Assembly (NCBI RefSeq): GCF_964340395.1
Contig: NC_135559.1
Location: 16,860,050-16,924,049, forward strand
Length of the DNA: 64,000 nucleotides
Source: Glandiceps talaboti
Taxonomy: Eukaryota > Hemichordata > Enteropneusta > Spengelidae
Direction of reading: 5' to 3'
Of this stretch, positions 46,860-59,162 are shown piece by piece. The position numbers were made by a program, and so were the translations under genes. Position 1 is the stretch's first letter, and every line of letters starts with the position of its first letter. The notes below the pieces were generated by a model, which saw nothing but the letters and a program-made list of their open reading frames with translations, was not told the origin of the DNA and did no database searches.

Positions 46860-47080
46860 ACTATAGGGGGGTCTAGACACAGAGGTTGGGCGATGTATCA
46901 TTTTTGGGTCATCATTTTTCATGCAAATTGTTCGGGGAGGGTCACTTTTTGTGCAATTATATTTTTGATGACAAATATTCAAGTGACAGAGGAGGGGTGT
47001 CTGCAATTTTGTCCAAGCTCTGGGCGAGGGTGGTTTCAATCTTTTCATATGCTGAAGCCCCCCCCCCCCCCCGAATTTAT
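46860..47080 (+). repeat. Dispersed G-rich repeat fragment
   Basis: GGGAGGGTCACTTTTTGTGCAA and a second G-rich step followed by a C run resemble the reverse complement of 18430-18545 and the piece at 60811-60960. Open frames across it are not conserved and are not called. Confidence 0.4.
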
Positions 47081-47977
47081 TTCTAGTCCCCTATTGCAAG
47101 TTGTCCATCAAAGGTCTACTTTGATAATAGAAACTAAAAAGTGACAGATACATGCTTGGTGCGCTAGACAATCATACATATGTGACCGAAATTATTCATC
47201 GAATGAATTAAGAAAGTTATAATTGCAGAAATAGGGGATATCTAACTACCCAACATCTATATTCAGCTAATCATACCGCCACCTAGAGGTCAACTGTAAC
47301 TATGGAATTTGTCATTCTGATGAGGATTTTTGAGACCAATGCTGTATGTGGAAGTTGTACTGATTGTGCATTATAACATTTGGCAATTTATTCACACATA
47401 CATTTAATACAAAATTCTAAATTCAAATGATTATGTCACTATTTCTGTATGACTACACATAAATTGGAATACAATGTCTTAGCAAATAGAACAGAGAGTC
47501 CAAAAGGCTTATAAATAGATGTTACACCACTTTACAAGATTAAGGCAATAGGTGTATTTTAGTGAGAAGGTTTAAACTTATAATTAAGCTAATGTGTAAA
47601 GGCCTGGGATTAATATAGATATGAATTTAACAGATGGTCATAGATATTACACTTTGTGATGCATATAACAAGTGATATGACTTAATACCAACATGGAAAA
47701 AGTGTAATTCTTTACTAAGTCTATTCGCTATAGACTAATTGTTCCCTTTATACCATATTGTTTGGCTGTCTTGACTTGAAAAAATGCAGTCGCGGATTGG
47801 ACCATCTCGCTCACAAAAACACCTTCAGTGGGCCTTACCATCAACAGACAAGGCATAGGACTTCTGCTCTGTTGGAGGCTTCATTATTCTGCAACATTGC
47901 ATACTACAGACTTTGTCGTAAATATTTGAATATGATTTTCATCGAATATGTAAAATTAAGACATATTGGTAAGCATA

Positions 47978-47981
47978 ACAA

Positions 47982-48025
<44 letters not shown>

Positions 48026-48035
48026 GCAACAACAA
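47978..48035. repeat. (AAC)n microsatellite
   Basis: About 18 AAC units with a GCAAC interruption. The polyasparagine and polycysteine frames are by-products. Confidence 0.95.
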
Positions 48036-48258
48036 CGGCAGTAAAAGCACGCACCTATCACATTGATTCTAACAATGATAACAGCAACAGCAAGAGACAC
48101 AAATTTTAAAAGACCGTAGAGTAGTAAATATTTACCTCTAATTGAAATCGTATTTCCCGTACTTTTTTTAATTACAAAAGTCATGAAGTCAACATTGAGA
48201 TAATATCTAAAAGTTGACTTTATAACTTTTGTAATTCTATCCTGTAAATAATAAACAG

Positions 48259-48447
48259 ATGAATTCCTACGGCTGAAGATACTTTGCAAAGATTACACAA
48301 CCGAAAGGGATCTTGAGACGATAAAGACTCCGAAAGACCTGATTACAGCTTTGGAGAAGAGGAACCATGTATCAGAATATGATACAAAACTTCTAAAAAC
48401 CATGTTGAAAAAACTTAGAAGAAAGGATTTAGTTCGTGTTGTCAAAG
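48259..48447 (+). CDS. Exon 2: death effector domain (helices 2-6)
   Basis: After the acceptor AAACAG|AT the frame stays open to the donor AAAG|GTACAT: 2 nt, 62 codons, 1 nt. It reads EFLRLKILCKDYTTERDLE (helices 2-3), TPKDLITALEKRNHVSEYD (helix 4 and loop) and KLLKTMLKKLRRKDLVRVVK (helices 5-6). The LRRKDL segment holds the RxDL motif that marks DEDs, and LKILCKD and TPKDLITALE are the usual DED landmarks. Exon 1 supplies helix 1. DEDs pair with each other in death-receptor and inflammasome-like complexes. In the other frames the exon has stops. It is the best supported host exon in the window together with the GTPase exon. Confidence 0.88.
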
Positions 48448-49545
<1,098 letters not shown>

Positions 49546-49550
49546 ACATT
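49546..49550 (+). CDS. Exon 3: 5-nt microexon (ACATT)
   Basis: It is bounded by ...CTCTCTAG before and GTAAGT after. Five nucleotides convert phase 1 (end of exon 2) to phase 0, and with the leftover G they spell Asp-Ile. This exon, or another of 3n+2 nt, is required because the GTPase exon is open only in phase 0. It is the only candidate with such strong signals between 48448 and 51909 that I found. Confidence 0.6.
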
Positions 49551-50179
49551 GTAAGTATTATTCCAAGTATTTTTAGTTCCACGATATCAGTGAGAATGCT
49601 CAATCACAACAAATTTAAGTATAAAACTTCTGTTATGCATATCCGTTTGTATTTTATCCTATCAACTATATTAGTAGTTGTTTCCCAAAATAACATGACA
49701 TTGAATCTTAAATGGTTAAGAAATCTTGTCATGGCAGCATTGCTGTAGATCTTATTATCGCGATTTCTTTTGAAAATATTTTATTACAATGCCCCAATGC
49801 CCACCCTTTCCAGTTACATATACAATGCTAAAGTTTTAAAGCTGTCTTGACGGTCTACACTGACAAAAATCATAAATAATACACATTACCTGTGATAATC
49901 TACTCTAGTTGATCCTTAATTTCTTAAATTATATTGAAAATCATATCTTTCATCGCATGACGATATTGAACAATTGCGCATTCAGCTACATCACATGACA
50001 AAATCATCGTGTAAGATTGGATTTTACACTAAATGTGTACCATAAAGTATTTTTGTTACGATGGTAAACTGAGAAAGACAAAGTGAACCTCGGATGTTGC
50101 ATTTGTTACAAGTTTATTCTAGAAAGTTCTTAACTATAGTTGTCAATTGAGTGTTTTCGGTCCTCGGGAGAATATCAAA

Positions 50180-50330
50180 ATCATCTCTCATCAATATCAG
50201 TTTAGGCTGGAATCAGAATTTACAGCTGGGGGGGGGGGTGCCGGGGAGAAATTATTTTGGTCAAAAAAGTCAGCCCCCTTTGCACTCTCAATAAATATCA
50301 TGCCCCCCCCAAAAAAAAACAACAACAACA
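50180..50330 (+). repeat. Dispersed repeat, inverted partner of 51200-51330
   Basis: AGGCTGGAATCAGAATTTA, a G run and GGGGAGAAATT are found, reverse-complemented, at 51200-51330. The pair, about 1 kb apart, could fold the intron. Confidence 0.6.
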
Positions 50331-50816
50331 AAACAAACAAACAAACAAACAAACAAACAAAAAACAAAAACAAACTGAACCCAAGAATTTTCGTAGCCCC
50401 CTCCCCCTTCCGGCTACACATGTTTTAATGTGTAAGGATACAGTACCCCCTCCCCTCCACTTCAGAGTTGTACAGTATGGTGCACTACATTAAACTAACA
50501 GTGGGAATCAACTTCAGTATCCATACATAACAATGAGAGATTTCTTTACATATATATGTGGGCTTTGCAAAAATGGTCTCAATTGGCTGTACTTTGAGAT
50601 AATTAGTCAGCAGGTGTTTATCTGTCAATCATGATTCTGGGCAGAAACATGATAGCTAGTGGAGAGGATGGGAGGGGGGTTACATTGTTATACAACTGAA
50701 TGGCTGTATTACATACACTTTAACTTATCTCTATTCAGAGATATTTTGGCAGACACACATTTGCTTGGCTATTGAGTGCCTCATAATTAAATGTATGGTA
50801 GGTAAATGAAGTGTCG

Positions 50817-51095
50817 AATTATGCAAATTACAAGGTAAATGACTGCTCCTGAGGTTTGATTGTTCAAAAAAGTCTCAACAGAGAGAAAAACAGATAGACA
50901 GAGACAGAGACAGAGACAGACTAGAGAAAGACAGCCAGACAGACGTACAGACAGAATTATGCAAATTACAAGGCAAATGACTGCTCCTGAGGTTTGATTG
51001 TTCAAAAAAGTCTCAACAGAGAGAGAGAGAAAGACAGAGACAGAGACAGACTAGAGAAAGACAGACAGACAGACAGACAGACGACAGACAGACAG
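50817..51095. repeat. Two-copy direct repeat (about 138 bp) with (CAGA)n runs
   Basis: AATTATGCAAATTACAAGG followed by AAATGACTGCTCCTGAGG and AAAAAAGTCTCAACAGAGAG occurs at 50817 and 50955. Each copy is followed by purine-rich CAGA repeats. Confidence 0.85.
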
Positions 51096-51199
51096 AGGAA
51101 GGCATGTACAAATACATTTGCATAGCTGTCACCCAACTTATTGCAGGCTATTTCTTAATTTACTCGGTAAATGACTGCTCCTTAGGTTTAATTTGGTTA

Positions 51200-51330
51200 A
51201 AATCATGAGCAAACCTTTCAGAATTTTCATGGCTCCCCCCTGCCAATTTCTCCCCAAGCCCCCCCCCCCCCCCCACCATAAATTCTGACTCCAGCCTTAT
51301 GATTTCAAATGAAACTATGATTAAAATAGT
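51200..51330 (-). repeat. Dispersed repeat, inverted partner of 50180-50330
   Basis: It contains TTTCTCCCC, a C run and TAAATTCTGACTCCAGCCTTA, the reverse complement of the block at 50180-50330 with some divergence. Confidence 0.6.
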
Positions 51331-51909
51331 ATTATTCACTACCATGATTGCTCTTCATTATGGTGGAATTGCTTTTCGCATTCCCAATCTAAAAATGTGC
51401 CTGATGCCAATGCACTCTAAGTAATAAATAATAAGAAAACGACACTAATCTAGCAAATCAAATATCAATGCAATAAGTCCAAATGCTACAGATAATAAAG
51501 TAGAAAATATCATACTTTAATATAATAACCCAGAAATAATACAAGATTGTAGATCAGACTGCAGAGGGAAAAACAACAAACATGTGAATTATTGTTCGAT
51601 CCACTGAATGATTAATTACTGTGTCATATTGATCAAGTAACTAGCTATGAATTATCACTTGTGTATATATAGATCAGATTTCAGTCAGGTATGAATAGGA
51701 TATTTGACAAATATTTCAGTTTTTATAGATTGACAATACAGATATTCATTTCACATATATCACTAGTCTGTGACACTAATTTACAGTGTACTTAATCATC
51801 AATTTCATGAATTATATAAATAATATCTTTCTTCTTATCCTTCTTTCCTGTGAATTTTAATATCCTGTCTATTCATCCTTGTCTGGAAATGAACACAACT
51901 ACTCTACAG

Positions 51910-51912
51910 GGG
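51910..51912 (+). CDS. Microexon 1, GGG (Gly)
   Basis: Acceptor CTCTACAG before, donor GTAAGT after; phase 0 on both sides. Confidence 0.6.
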
Positions 51913-52361
51913 GTAAGTTATAATAAAGGAAAGATTATTTACTACCTTATTACTAGTTATATGCATTATTTATATTAGAGTTTAATTGGATATAAGTCCT
52001 TGTGTATAAAATATTGTGGGTAAATATCATGTACTTCACACTTATTCAAAAGAAATATATATAATGATGTAAATTCTTTTATTTAGTTAAAGATTACTAG
52101 TTCGTTATGAAAATGTATGTATACAGATTATTACAGAATAGATTTCAGTCATGTGTGGTATTAAAATGGACAAATATTAGAGTATATCTAGATAGACAGT
52201 AAAGATATTCATTTCACATATGTCACATTAATTTACAGTGTAGTTGATCATCAATGTCATGAATTATATAAATAATATCTTTCTTTTTATCCTTCTTTAC
52301 TGTGAATTTTGATATCCTGTCTATTCATCCTTGTCTGGAAATGGACACAACTATTCTACAG

Positions 52362-52364
52362 ATT
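52362..52364 (+). CDS. Microexon 2, ATT (Ile)
   Basis: TTCTACAG before, GTAAGT after. It belongs to the ATT subtype with ATGGACAC upstream. Confidence 0.6.
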
Positions 52365-52813
52365 GTAAGTTATTATAAAGGAAGGATTACTTAGTACCTT
52401 ATTACTAGTTATATGCATTATTTATATTAGAGTTTAATTGGATATAAGTCCTTGTGTATAAAATATTGTGGGTAAATATCATGTACTTCACACTTATTCA
52501 AAAGAAATATATATAATGATGTAAATTCTTTTATTTAGTTAAAGATTACTAGTTCGTTATGAAAATGTATGTATACAGATTATTACAGAATAGATTTCAG
52601 TCATGTGTGGTATTAAAATGGACAAATATTAGAGTATATCTAGATAGACAGTAAAGATATTCATTTCACATATGTCACATTAATTTACAGTGTAGTTGAT
52701 CATCAATGTCATGAATTATATAAATGATATCTTTCTTTTTATCCTTTTTTCCTGTGAATTTTGATATCCTGTCTATCCATCCTTGTCTGGAAATGAACAC
52801 AACTATTCTACAG

Positions 52814-52816
52814 CCT
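52814..52816 (+). CDS. Microexon 3, CCT (Pro)
   Basis: TTCTACAG before, GTAAGT after. A diverged downstream copy with the same codon is at 60044. Confidence 0.6.
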
Positions 52817-53265
52817 GTAAGTTATAATAAAGGAAATATTATTTACTACCTTATTACTAGTTATATGCAATATTTATATTAAAGTTTAATTGGATATAAG
52901 TCATTGTGTATAAAATATTCTTGGTAAATATCATGTACTTCACACTTATTTAAAAGAAATATATATAATGATGTAAAATGTTTTATTTAGTTATAGATTA
53001 CTAGTTCGTTATGTAAATGTATGTATACAGATTATTACAGAATAGATTTTAGTCATGTGTTGTAGTAAAATGGACAAATATTTGAGTGTATCTAGATAGA
53101 CAGTAAAGATATTCATTTCACATATGTCACATTAATTTACAGTGTAGTTGATCATCAATGTCATGAATTATATAAATAATATCTTTCTTTTTATCCTTTT
53201 TTCCTGTGAATTTTGATATCCTGTCTATTCATTCTTATCTGGAAATGAACACAACTACTCTACAG

Positions 53266-53268
53266 GCT
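53266..53268 (+). CDS. Microexon 4, GCT (Ala)
   Basis: CTCTACAG before, GTAAGT after. This unit has ATTCTTATCTGG where the others have ATCCTTGTCTGG. Confidence 0.6.
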
Positions 53269-53717
53269 GTAAGTTATAATAAAGGAAAGATTATTTACTA
53301 CCTTATTACTAGTTATATGCATTATTTATATTAGAGTTTAATTGGATATAAGTCCTTGTGTATAAAATATTCTTGGTAAATATCATGTACTTCACACTTA
53401 TTTAAAAGAAATATATATAATGATGTAAAATGTTTTATTTAGTTATAGATTACTAGTTCGTTATGTAAATGTATGTATACAGATTATTACAGAATAGATT
53501 TTAGTCATGTGTTGTAGTAAAATGGACAAATATTTGAGTGTATCTAGATAGACAGTAAAGATATTCATTTCACATATGTCACACTAATTTACAGTGTAGT
53601 TGATCATCAATGTCATCAATTATATAAATAATATCTTTCTTTTTATCCTTCTTTACTGTGAATTTTGATATCCTGTCTATTCATCCTTGTCTGGAAATGG
53701 ACACAACTATTCTACAG

Positions 53718-53720
53718 ATT
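53718..53720 (+). CDS. Microexon 5, ATT (Ile)
   Basis: TTCTACAG before, GTAAGT after; flanks as in microexon 2. Confidence 0.6.
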
Positions 53721-54169
53721 GTAAGTTATTATAAAGGAAGGATTACTTAGTACCTTATTACTAGTTATATGCATTATTTATATTAGAGTTTAATTGGATA
53801 TAAGTCCTTGTGTATAAAATATTGTGGGTAAATATCATGTACTTCACACTTATTCAAAAGAAATATATATAATGATGTAAAATGTTTTATTTAGTTATAG
53901 ATTACTAGTTCGTTATGAAAATGTATGTATACAGGTTATTACAGAATAGATTTCAGTCATGTGTTGTAGTAAAATGGATAAATATTTGAGTGTATCTAGA
54001 TAGACAGTAAAGATATTCATTTCACATATGTCACACTAATTTACAGTGTAGTTGATCATCAATGTCATGAATTATATAAATAATATCTTTCTTTTTATCC
54101 TTCTTTACTGTGAATTTTGATATCCTGTCTATTCATCCTTGTCTGGAAATGAACACAACTATTCTACAG

Positions 54170-54172
54170 CAT
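54170..54172 (+). CDS. Microexon 6, CAT (His)
   Basis: TTCTACAG before, GTAAGT after. The 28 upstream bases are the same as in the CCT unit, so only the triplet separates them locally. Confidence 0.6.
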
Positions 54173-54621
54173 GTAAGTTATAATAAAGGAAGGATTATTT
54201 ATTACCTTATTACTAGTTATATGCATTATTTATATTAGAGTTTAATTGGATATAAGTCCTTGTGTATAAAATATTGTTGGTAAATATCATGTACTTCACA
54301 CTTATTCAAAAGAAATATATATAATGATGTAAAATGTTTTATTTAGTTATAGATTGCTAGTTCATTATGTAAATGTATGTGTACAGATTTTTACAGAATA
54401 TATTTTAGTCATGTGTTGTAGTAAAATGGACAAATATTTGAGTGTATCTAGATAGACAGTAAAGATATTCATTTCACATATGTCAAACTAATTTACAGTG
54501 TAGTTGATCATCAATGTCATCAATTATATAAATAATATATTTCTTTTTATCCTTCTTTACTGTGAATTTTGATATCCTGTCTATTCATCCTTGTCTGGAA
54601 ATGGACACAACTATTCTACAG

Positions 54622-54624
54622 ATT
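54622..54624 (+). CDS. Microexon 7, ATT (Ile)
   Basis: TTCTACAG before, GTAAGT after; ATT subtype flanks. Confidence 0.6.
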
Positions 54625-55073
54625 GTAAGTTATTATAAAGGAAGGATTACTTAGTACCTTATTACTAGTTATATGCATTATTTATATTAGAGTTTAATTG
54701 GATATAAGTCCTTGTGTATAAAATATTGTGGGTAAATATCATGTACTTCACACTTATTCAAAAGAAATATATATAATGATGTAAATTCTTTTATTTAGTT
54801 AAAGATTACTAGTTCGTTATGTAAATGTATGTATACAGATTATTACAGAATAGATTTTAGTCATGTGTTGTAGTAAAATGGACAAATATTTGAGTGTATC
54901 TAGATAGACAGTAAAGATATTCATTTCACATATGTCACATTAATTTACAGTGTAGTTGATCATCAATGTCATGAATTATATAAATAATATCTTTCTTTTT
55001 ATCCTTTTTTCCTGTGAATTTTGATATCCTGTCTATTCATCCTTGTCTGGAAATGAACACAACTACTCTACAG

Positions 55074-55076
55074 GCT
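55074..55076 (+). CDS. Microexon 8, GCT (Ala)
   Basis: CTCTACAG before, GTAAGT after; flanks as in microexon 4. Confidence 0.6.
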
Positions 55077-55525
55077 GTAAGTTATAATAAAGGAAAGATT
55101 ATTTACTACCTTATTACTAGTTATATGCATTATTTATATTAGAGTTTAATTGGATATAAGTCCTTGTGTATAAAATATTCTTGGTAAATATCATGTACTT
55201 CACACTTATTTAAAAGAAATATATATAATGATGTAAAATGTTTTATTTAGTTATAGATTACTAGTTCGTTATGTAAATGTATGTATACAGATTATTACAG
55301 AATATATTTTAGTCATGTGTTGTAGTAAAATGGACAAATATTTGAGTGTATCTAGATAGACAGTAAAGATATTCATTTCACATATGTCACACTAATTTAC
55401 AGTGTAGTTGATCATCAATGTCATCAATTATATAAATAATATCTTTCTTTTTATCCTTCTTTACTGTGAATTTTGATATCCTGTCTATTCATCCTTGTCT
55501 GGAAATGGACACAACTATTCTACAG

Positions 55526-55528
55526 ATT
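55526..55528 (+). CDS. Microexon 9, ATT (Ile)
   Basis: TTCTACAG before, GTAAGT after; ATT subtype flanks. Confidence 0.6.
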
Positions 55529-55977
55529 GTAAGTTATTATAAAGGAAGGATTACTTAGTACCTTATTACTAGTTATATGCATTATTTATATTAGAGTTTA
55601 ATTGGATATAAGTCCTTGTGTATAAAATATTGTGGGTAAATATCATGTACTTCACACTTATTCAAAAGAAATATATATAATGATGTAAAATGTTTTATTT
55701 AGTTATAGATTACTAGTTCGTTATGAAAATGTATGTATACAGGTTATTACAGAATAGATTTCAGTCATGTGTTGTAGTAAAATGGATAAATATTTGAGTG
55801 TATCTAGATAGACAGTAAAGATATTCATTTCACATATGTCACACTAATTTACAGTGTAGTTGATCATCAATGTCATGAATTATATAAATAATATCTTTCT
55901 TTTTATCCTTCTTTCCTGTGAATTTTGATATCCTGTCTATTCATCCTTGTCTGGAAATGAACACAACTATTCTACAG

Positions 55978-55980
55978 GAG
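55978..55980 (+). CDS. Microexon 10, GAG (Glu)
   Basis: TTCTACAG before, GTAAGT after. It is the first unit of the ATAAAGGGAAGAA downstream subtype. Confidence 0.6.
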
Positions 55981-56430
55981 GTAAGTTATAATAAAGGGAA
56001 GAATTATTTACTAATGAATTACTAGTTATATGCATTATTTATATTAGAGTTTAATTGGATATAAATCCTTGTGTATAAAATATTCTTGGTAAATATCATG
56101 TACTTCACACTCATTCAAAAGAAATATATATAATGATGTAAAATGTTTTATTTAGTTATAGATTACTAGGTCGTTATGAAAATGTATGTATACAGATTAT
56201 TACAGAATAGATTTCAGTCATGTGTTGTAGTAAAATGGACAAATATTTGAGTGTATCTAGATAGACAGTAAAGATATTCATTTCACATATGTCACATTAA
56301 TTTACAGTGTAGTTGATCATCAATGTCATGAATTATATAAATGATATCTTTCTTTTTATCCTTTTTTCCTGTGAATTTTGATATCCTGTCTATTCATCCT
56401 TGTCTGGAAATGAACACAACTCTTCTACAG

Positions 56431-56433
56431 ATG
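56431..56433 (+). CDS. Microexon 11, ATG (Met)
   Basis: TTCTACAG before, GTAAGT after; upstream reads AACTCTTCTACAG. Confidence 0.6.
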
Positions 56434-56882
56434 GTAAGTTATAATAAAGGAAAGATTATTTACTACCTTATTACTAGTTATATGCATTATTTATATTAGA
56501 GTTTAATTGGATATAAATCCTTGTGTATAAAATATTCTTGGTAAATATCATGTACTTCACACTCATTCAAAAGAAATATATATAATGATGTAAAATGTTT
56601 TATTTAGTTATAGATTACTAGGTCGTTATGAAAATGTATGTATACAGATTATTACAGAATAGATTTCAGTCATGTGTTGTAGTAAAATGGACAAATATTT
56701 GAGTGTATCTAGATAGACAGTAAAGATATTCATTTCACATATGTCACACTAATTTACAGTGTAGTTGATCATCAATGTCATCAATTATATAAATAATATC
56801 TTTCTTTTTATCCTTCTTTCCTGTGAATTTTGATATCCTGTCTATTCATCCTTGTCTGGAAATGAACACAACTATTCTACAG

Positions 56883-56885
56883 CGT
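56883..56885 (+). CDS. Microexon 12, CGT (Arg)
   Basis: TTCTACAG before, GTAAGT after. It is the first half of the CGT-AAG dimer. Confidence 0.6.
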
Positions 56886-57335
56886 GTAAGTTATAATAAA
56901 GGGAAGAAATATTTACTAATGAATTACTAGTTATATGCATTATTTATATTAGAGTTTAATTGGATATAAGTCCTTGTGTATAAAATATTCTTGGTAAATA
57001 TCATGTACTTCACACTTATTCAAAAGAAATATATATATTGATGTAAAAAGTTTTATTTAGTTATAGATTACTAGGTCGTTATGAAATTGTATGTATACAG
57101 ATTATTACAGAATAGATTTCAGTCATGTGTTGTAGTAAAATGGACAAATATTTGAGTGTATCTAGATAGACAGTAAAGATATTCATTTCGCATATGTCAC
57201 ACTAATTTACAGTGTAGTTGATCATCAATGTCATCAATTATATAAATAATATCTTTCTTTTTATCCTTCTTTCCTGTGAATTTTGATATCCTGTCTATTC
57301 ATCCTTGTCTGGAAATGAACACAACTATTCTACAG

Positions 57336-57338
57336 AAG
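57336..57338 (+). CDS. Microexon 13, AAG (Lys)
   Basis: TTCTACAG before, GTAAGA after, the only donor variant in the array (shared with microexon 15). Confidence 0.6.
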
Positions 57339-57788
57339 GTAAGATATAATAAAGGGAAGAATTATTTACTAATGAATTACTAGTTATATGCATTATTTAT
57401 ATAAGAGTTTAATTGGATATAAGTCCTTGTGTATAAAATATTGTTGGTAAATATTATGTACTTCACACTTATTCAAAATAAATATATATAATGATGAAAA
57501 ATGTTTTATTTAGTTAAAGATTACTAATTTGTTATGTAAATGTATGTATACAGATTATTACAGAATAGATTTTAGTCATGTGTTGTAGTAAAATGGACAA
57601 ATATTTGAGTGTATCTAGATAGACAGTAAAGATATTCATTTCACATATGTCACACTAATTTACAGTGTAGTTGATCATCAATGTCATCAATTATATAAAT
57701 AATATCTTTCTTTTTATCCTTCTTTCCTGTGAATTTTGATATCCTGTCTATTCATCCTTGTCTGGAAATGAACACAACTATTCTACAG

Positions 57789-57791
57789 CGT
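57789..57791 (+). CDS. Microexon 14, CGT (Arg)
   Basis: TTCTACAG before, GTAAGT after. It is in the second copy of the CGT-AAG dimer. Confidence 0.6.
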
Positions 57792-58241
57792 GTAAGTTAT
57801 AATAAAGGGAAGAAATATTTACTAATGAATTACTAGTTATATGCATTATTTATATTAGAGTTTAATTGGATATAAGTCCTTGTGTATAAAATATTCTTGG
57901 TAAATATCATGTACTTCACACTTATTCAAAAGAAATATATATATTGATGTAAAATGTTTTATTTAGTTATAGATTACTAGGTCGTTATGAAAATGTATGT
58001 ATACAGATTATTACAGAATAGATTTCAGTCATGTGTTGTAGTAAAATGGACAAATATTTGAGTGTATCTAGATAGACAGTAAAGATATTCATTTCGCATA
58101 TGTCACACTAATTTACAGTGTAGTTGATCATCAATGTCATCAATTATATAAATAATATCTTTCTTTTTATCCTTCTTTCCTGTGAATTTTGATATCCTGT
58201 CTATTCATCCTTGTCTGGAAATGAACACAACTATTCTACAG

Positions 58242-58244
58242 AAG
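58242..58244 (+). CDS. Microexon 15, AAG (Lys)
   Basis: TTCTACAG before, GTAAGA after. It is the last high-identity unit; downstream the repeat decays near 58589. Confidence 0.6.
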
Positions 58245-59162
58245 GTAAGATATAATAAAGGGAAGAATTATTTACTAATGAATTACTAGTTATATGCATT
58301 ATTTATATAAGAGTTTAATTGGATATAAGTCCTTGTGTATAAAATATTGTTGGTAAATATTATGTACTTCACACTTATTCAAAATAAATATATATAATGA
58401 TGAAAAATGTTTTATTTAGTTAAAGATTACTAATTTGTTATGTAAATGTATGTATACAGATTATTACAGAATAGATTTTAGTCATGTGTGGTAGTAAATT
58501 GGACAAATGTTTGAATGTATCTAGATTGACACTAAAGATATTCATTTCCCATATGTCACTCTAATTTACAGCGTAGTTGATCATCAATTTTTACATGAGG
58601 GGAACATTGCCTTTACCACTTTCTTATCAATCCTTATCAGCTCATTACCATAACTAAGTGTTTGCTTTTTGTAATTACATCTGATAAGCCTGAGTCGTCG
58701 CTAGTACAGGTTCTAGGTCAAGACTGAAATGCTGTCGACCAAATGTGTGCAAGTACTAGTGAGTTTGTTACACCGCCACAAGGCACAACTGGCTTGGGTG
58801 AAAGGTCACGATTTGGTTTGGGTGAAAGGTCACGATCGCTATAATAGCATTAGGATACATCATGCTCTGTACATTGACGATGTTACATGTGGTATATGAA
58901 CATCAGATATGGGAATTTCCTATTTAAGTATCTCTTTTTCAAAAAAAATATTTAACTAACTATGGAACGAGAAAAAATGTAGTTCCGAGTGCAAGGTTAC
59001 TTTCAAGGAGTGAATCATTTGAGTCAAGGGACGTTATCAGCTGTTACAACTTTTATGATCCTATTAAAGTTGACATTACAAACAGATTTAGAGATTGTCA
59101 ACAACCCGACTTGCCTATTGATGAACTTGGGTTATCCATAGTTTGGTTTTACCGAGGCGTTT

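Larger units (their letters stand above)
21020..48258 (+). other. Intron 1 (27.2 kb), host of the Polinton
   Basis: Donor GTAAGG at 21020; acceptor AATAATAAACAG ending at 48258. The intron contains dispersed repeats (22410-25384), the Polinton (26964-43793), a foldback element (45443-45817) and microsatellites. The stretches 21020-22400, 25385-26957 and 45818-46690 show no convincing gene. A CpG-richer patch at about 21430-21640 has no recognisable product on either strand. Confidence 0.65.
49551..51909 (+). other. Intron 3
   Basis: From the GTAAGT donor to the first array acceptor. It contains the inverted dispersed repeats at 50180-50330 and 51200-51330 and the CAGA-rich direct repeat at 50817-51095. 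No exon was recognised. Confidence 0.5.
51669..58589 (+). repeat. Tandem array of fifteen 452/453-bp units, each with a one-codon microexon
   Basis: The marker (G/A)TCTGGAAATG recurs at 51881, 52333, 52785, 53237, 53689, 54141, 54593, 55045, 55497, 55949, 56402, 56854, 57307, 57760 and 58213, a spacing of 452 or 453. Units look well over 90% identical. Each has a pyrimidine-rich stretch (TTTCTTTTTATCC and more), the marker, CTACAG, a variable triplet and GTAAG. Variation is concentrated in the triplet. Higher-order copies exist: the CGT and AAG units form a dimer present twice, and all four ATT units share the same private differences (ATGGACAC, TTATTATAAAGG). The whole lies between the DED and GTPase exons of one gene. 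Confidence 0.97.

Noticed and set aside
46782-47144. 120-codon plus-strand ORF
   Set aside because: It spans a dispersed G-rich repeat and a C homopolymer, and no part resembles a known domain.
47758-48289. Poly-Asn ORF (plus) and poly-Cys ORF (minus)
   Set aside because: Both are driven by the (AAC)n microsatellite. The plus ORF is out of frame with the DED exon and has no domain of its own.
51669-58589. CRISPR array or plain satellite DNA
   Set aside because: Units are 452 bp with no short repeat-spacer pattern, so CRISPR is excluded. A plain satellite does not explain perfect acceptor and donor signals around a fixed-length variable triplet or the phase agreement with flanking exons.
51669-58589. 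Recursive (zero-length) splice sites instead of microexons
   Set aside because: Recursive sites have AG directly followed by GT. Here three bases always lie between them, so after each step three bases would remain in the RNA.
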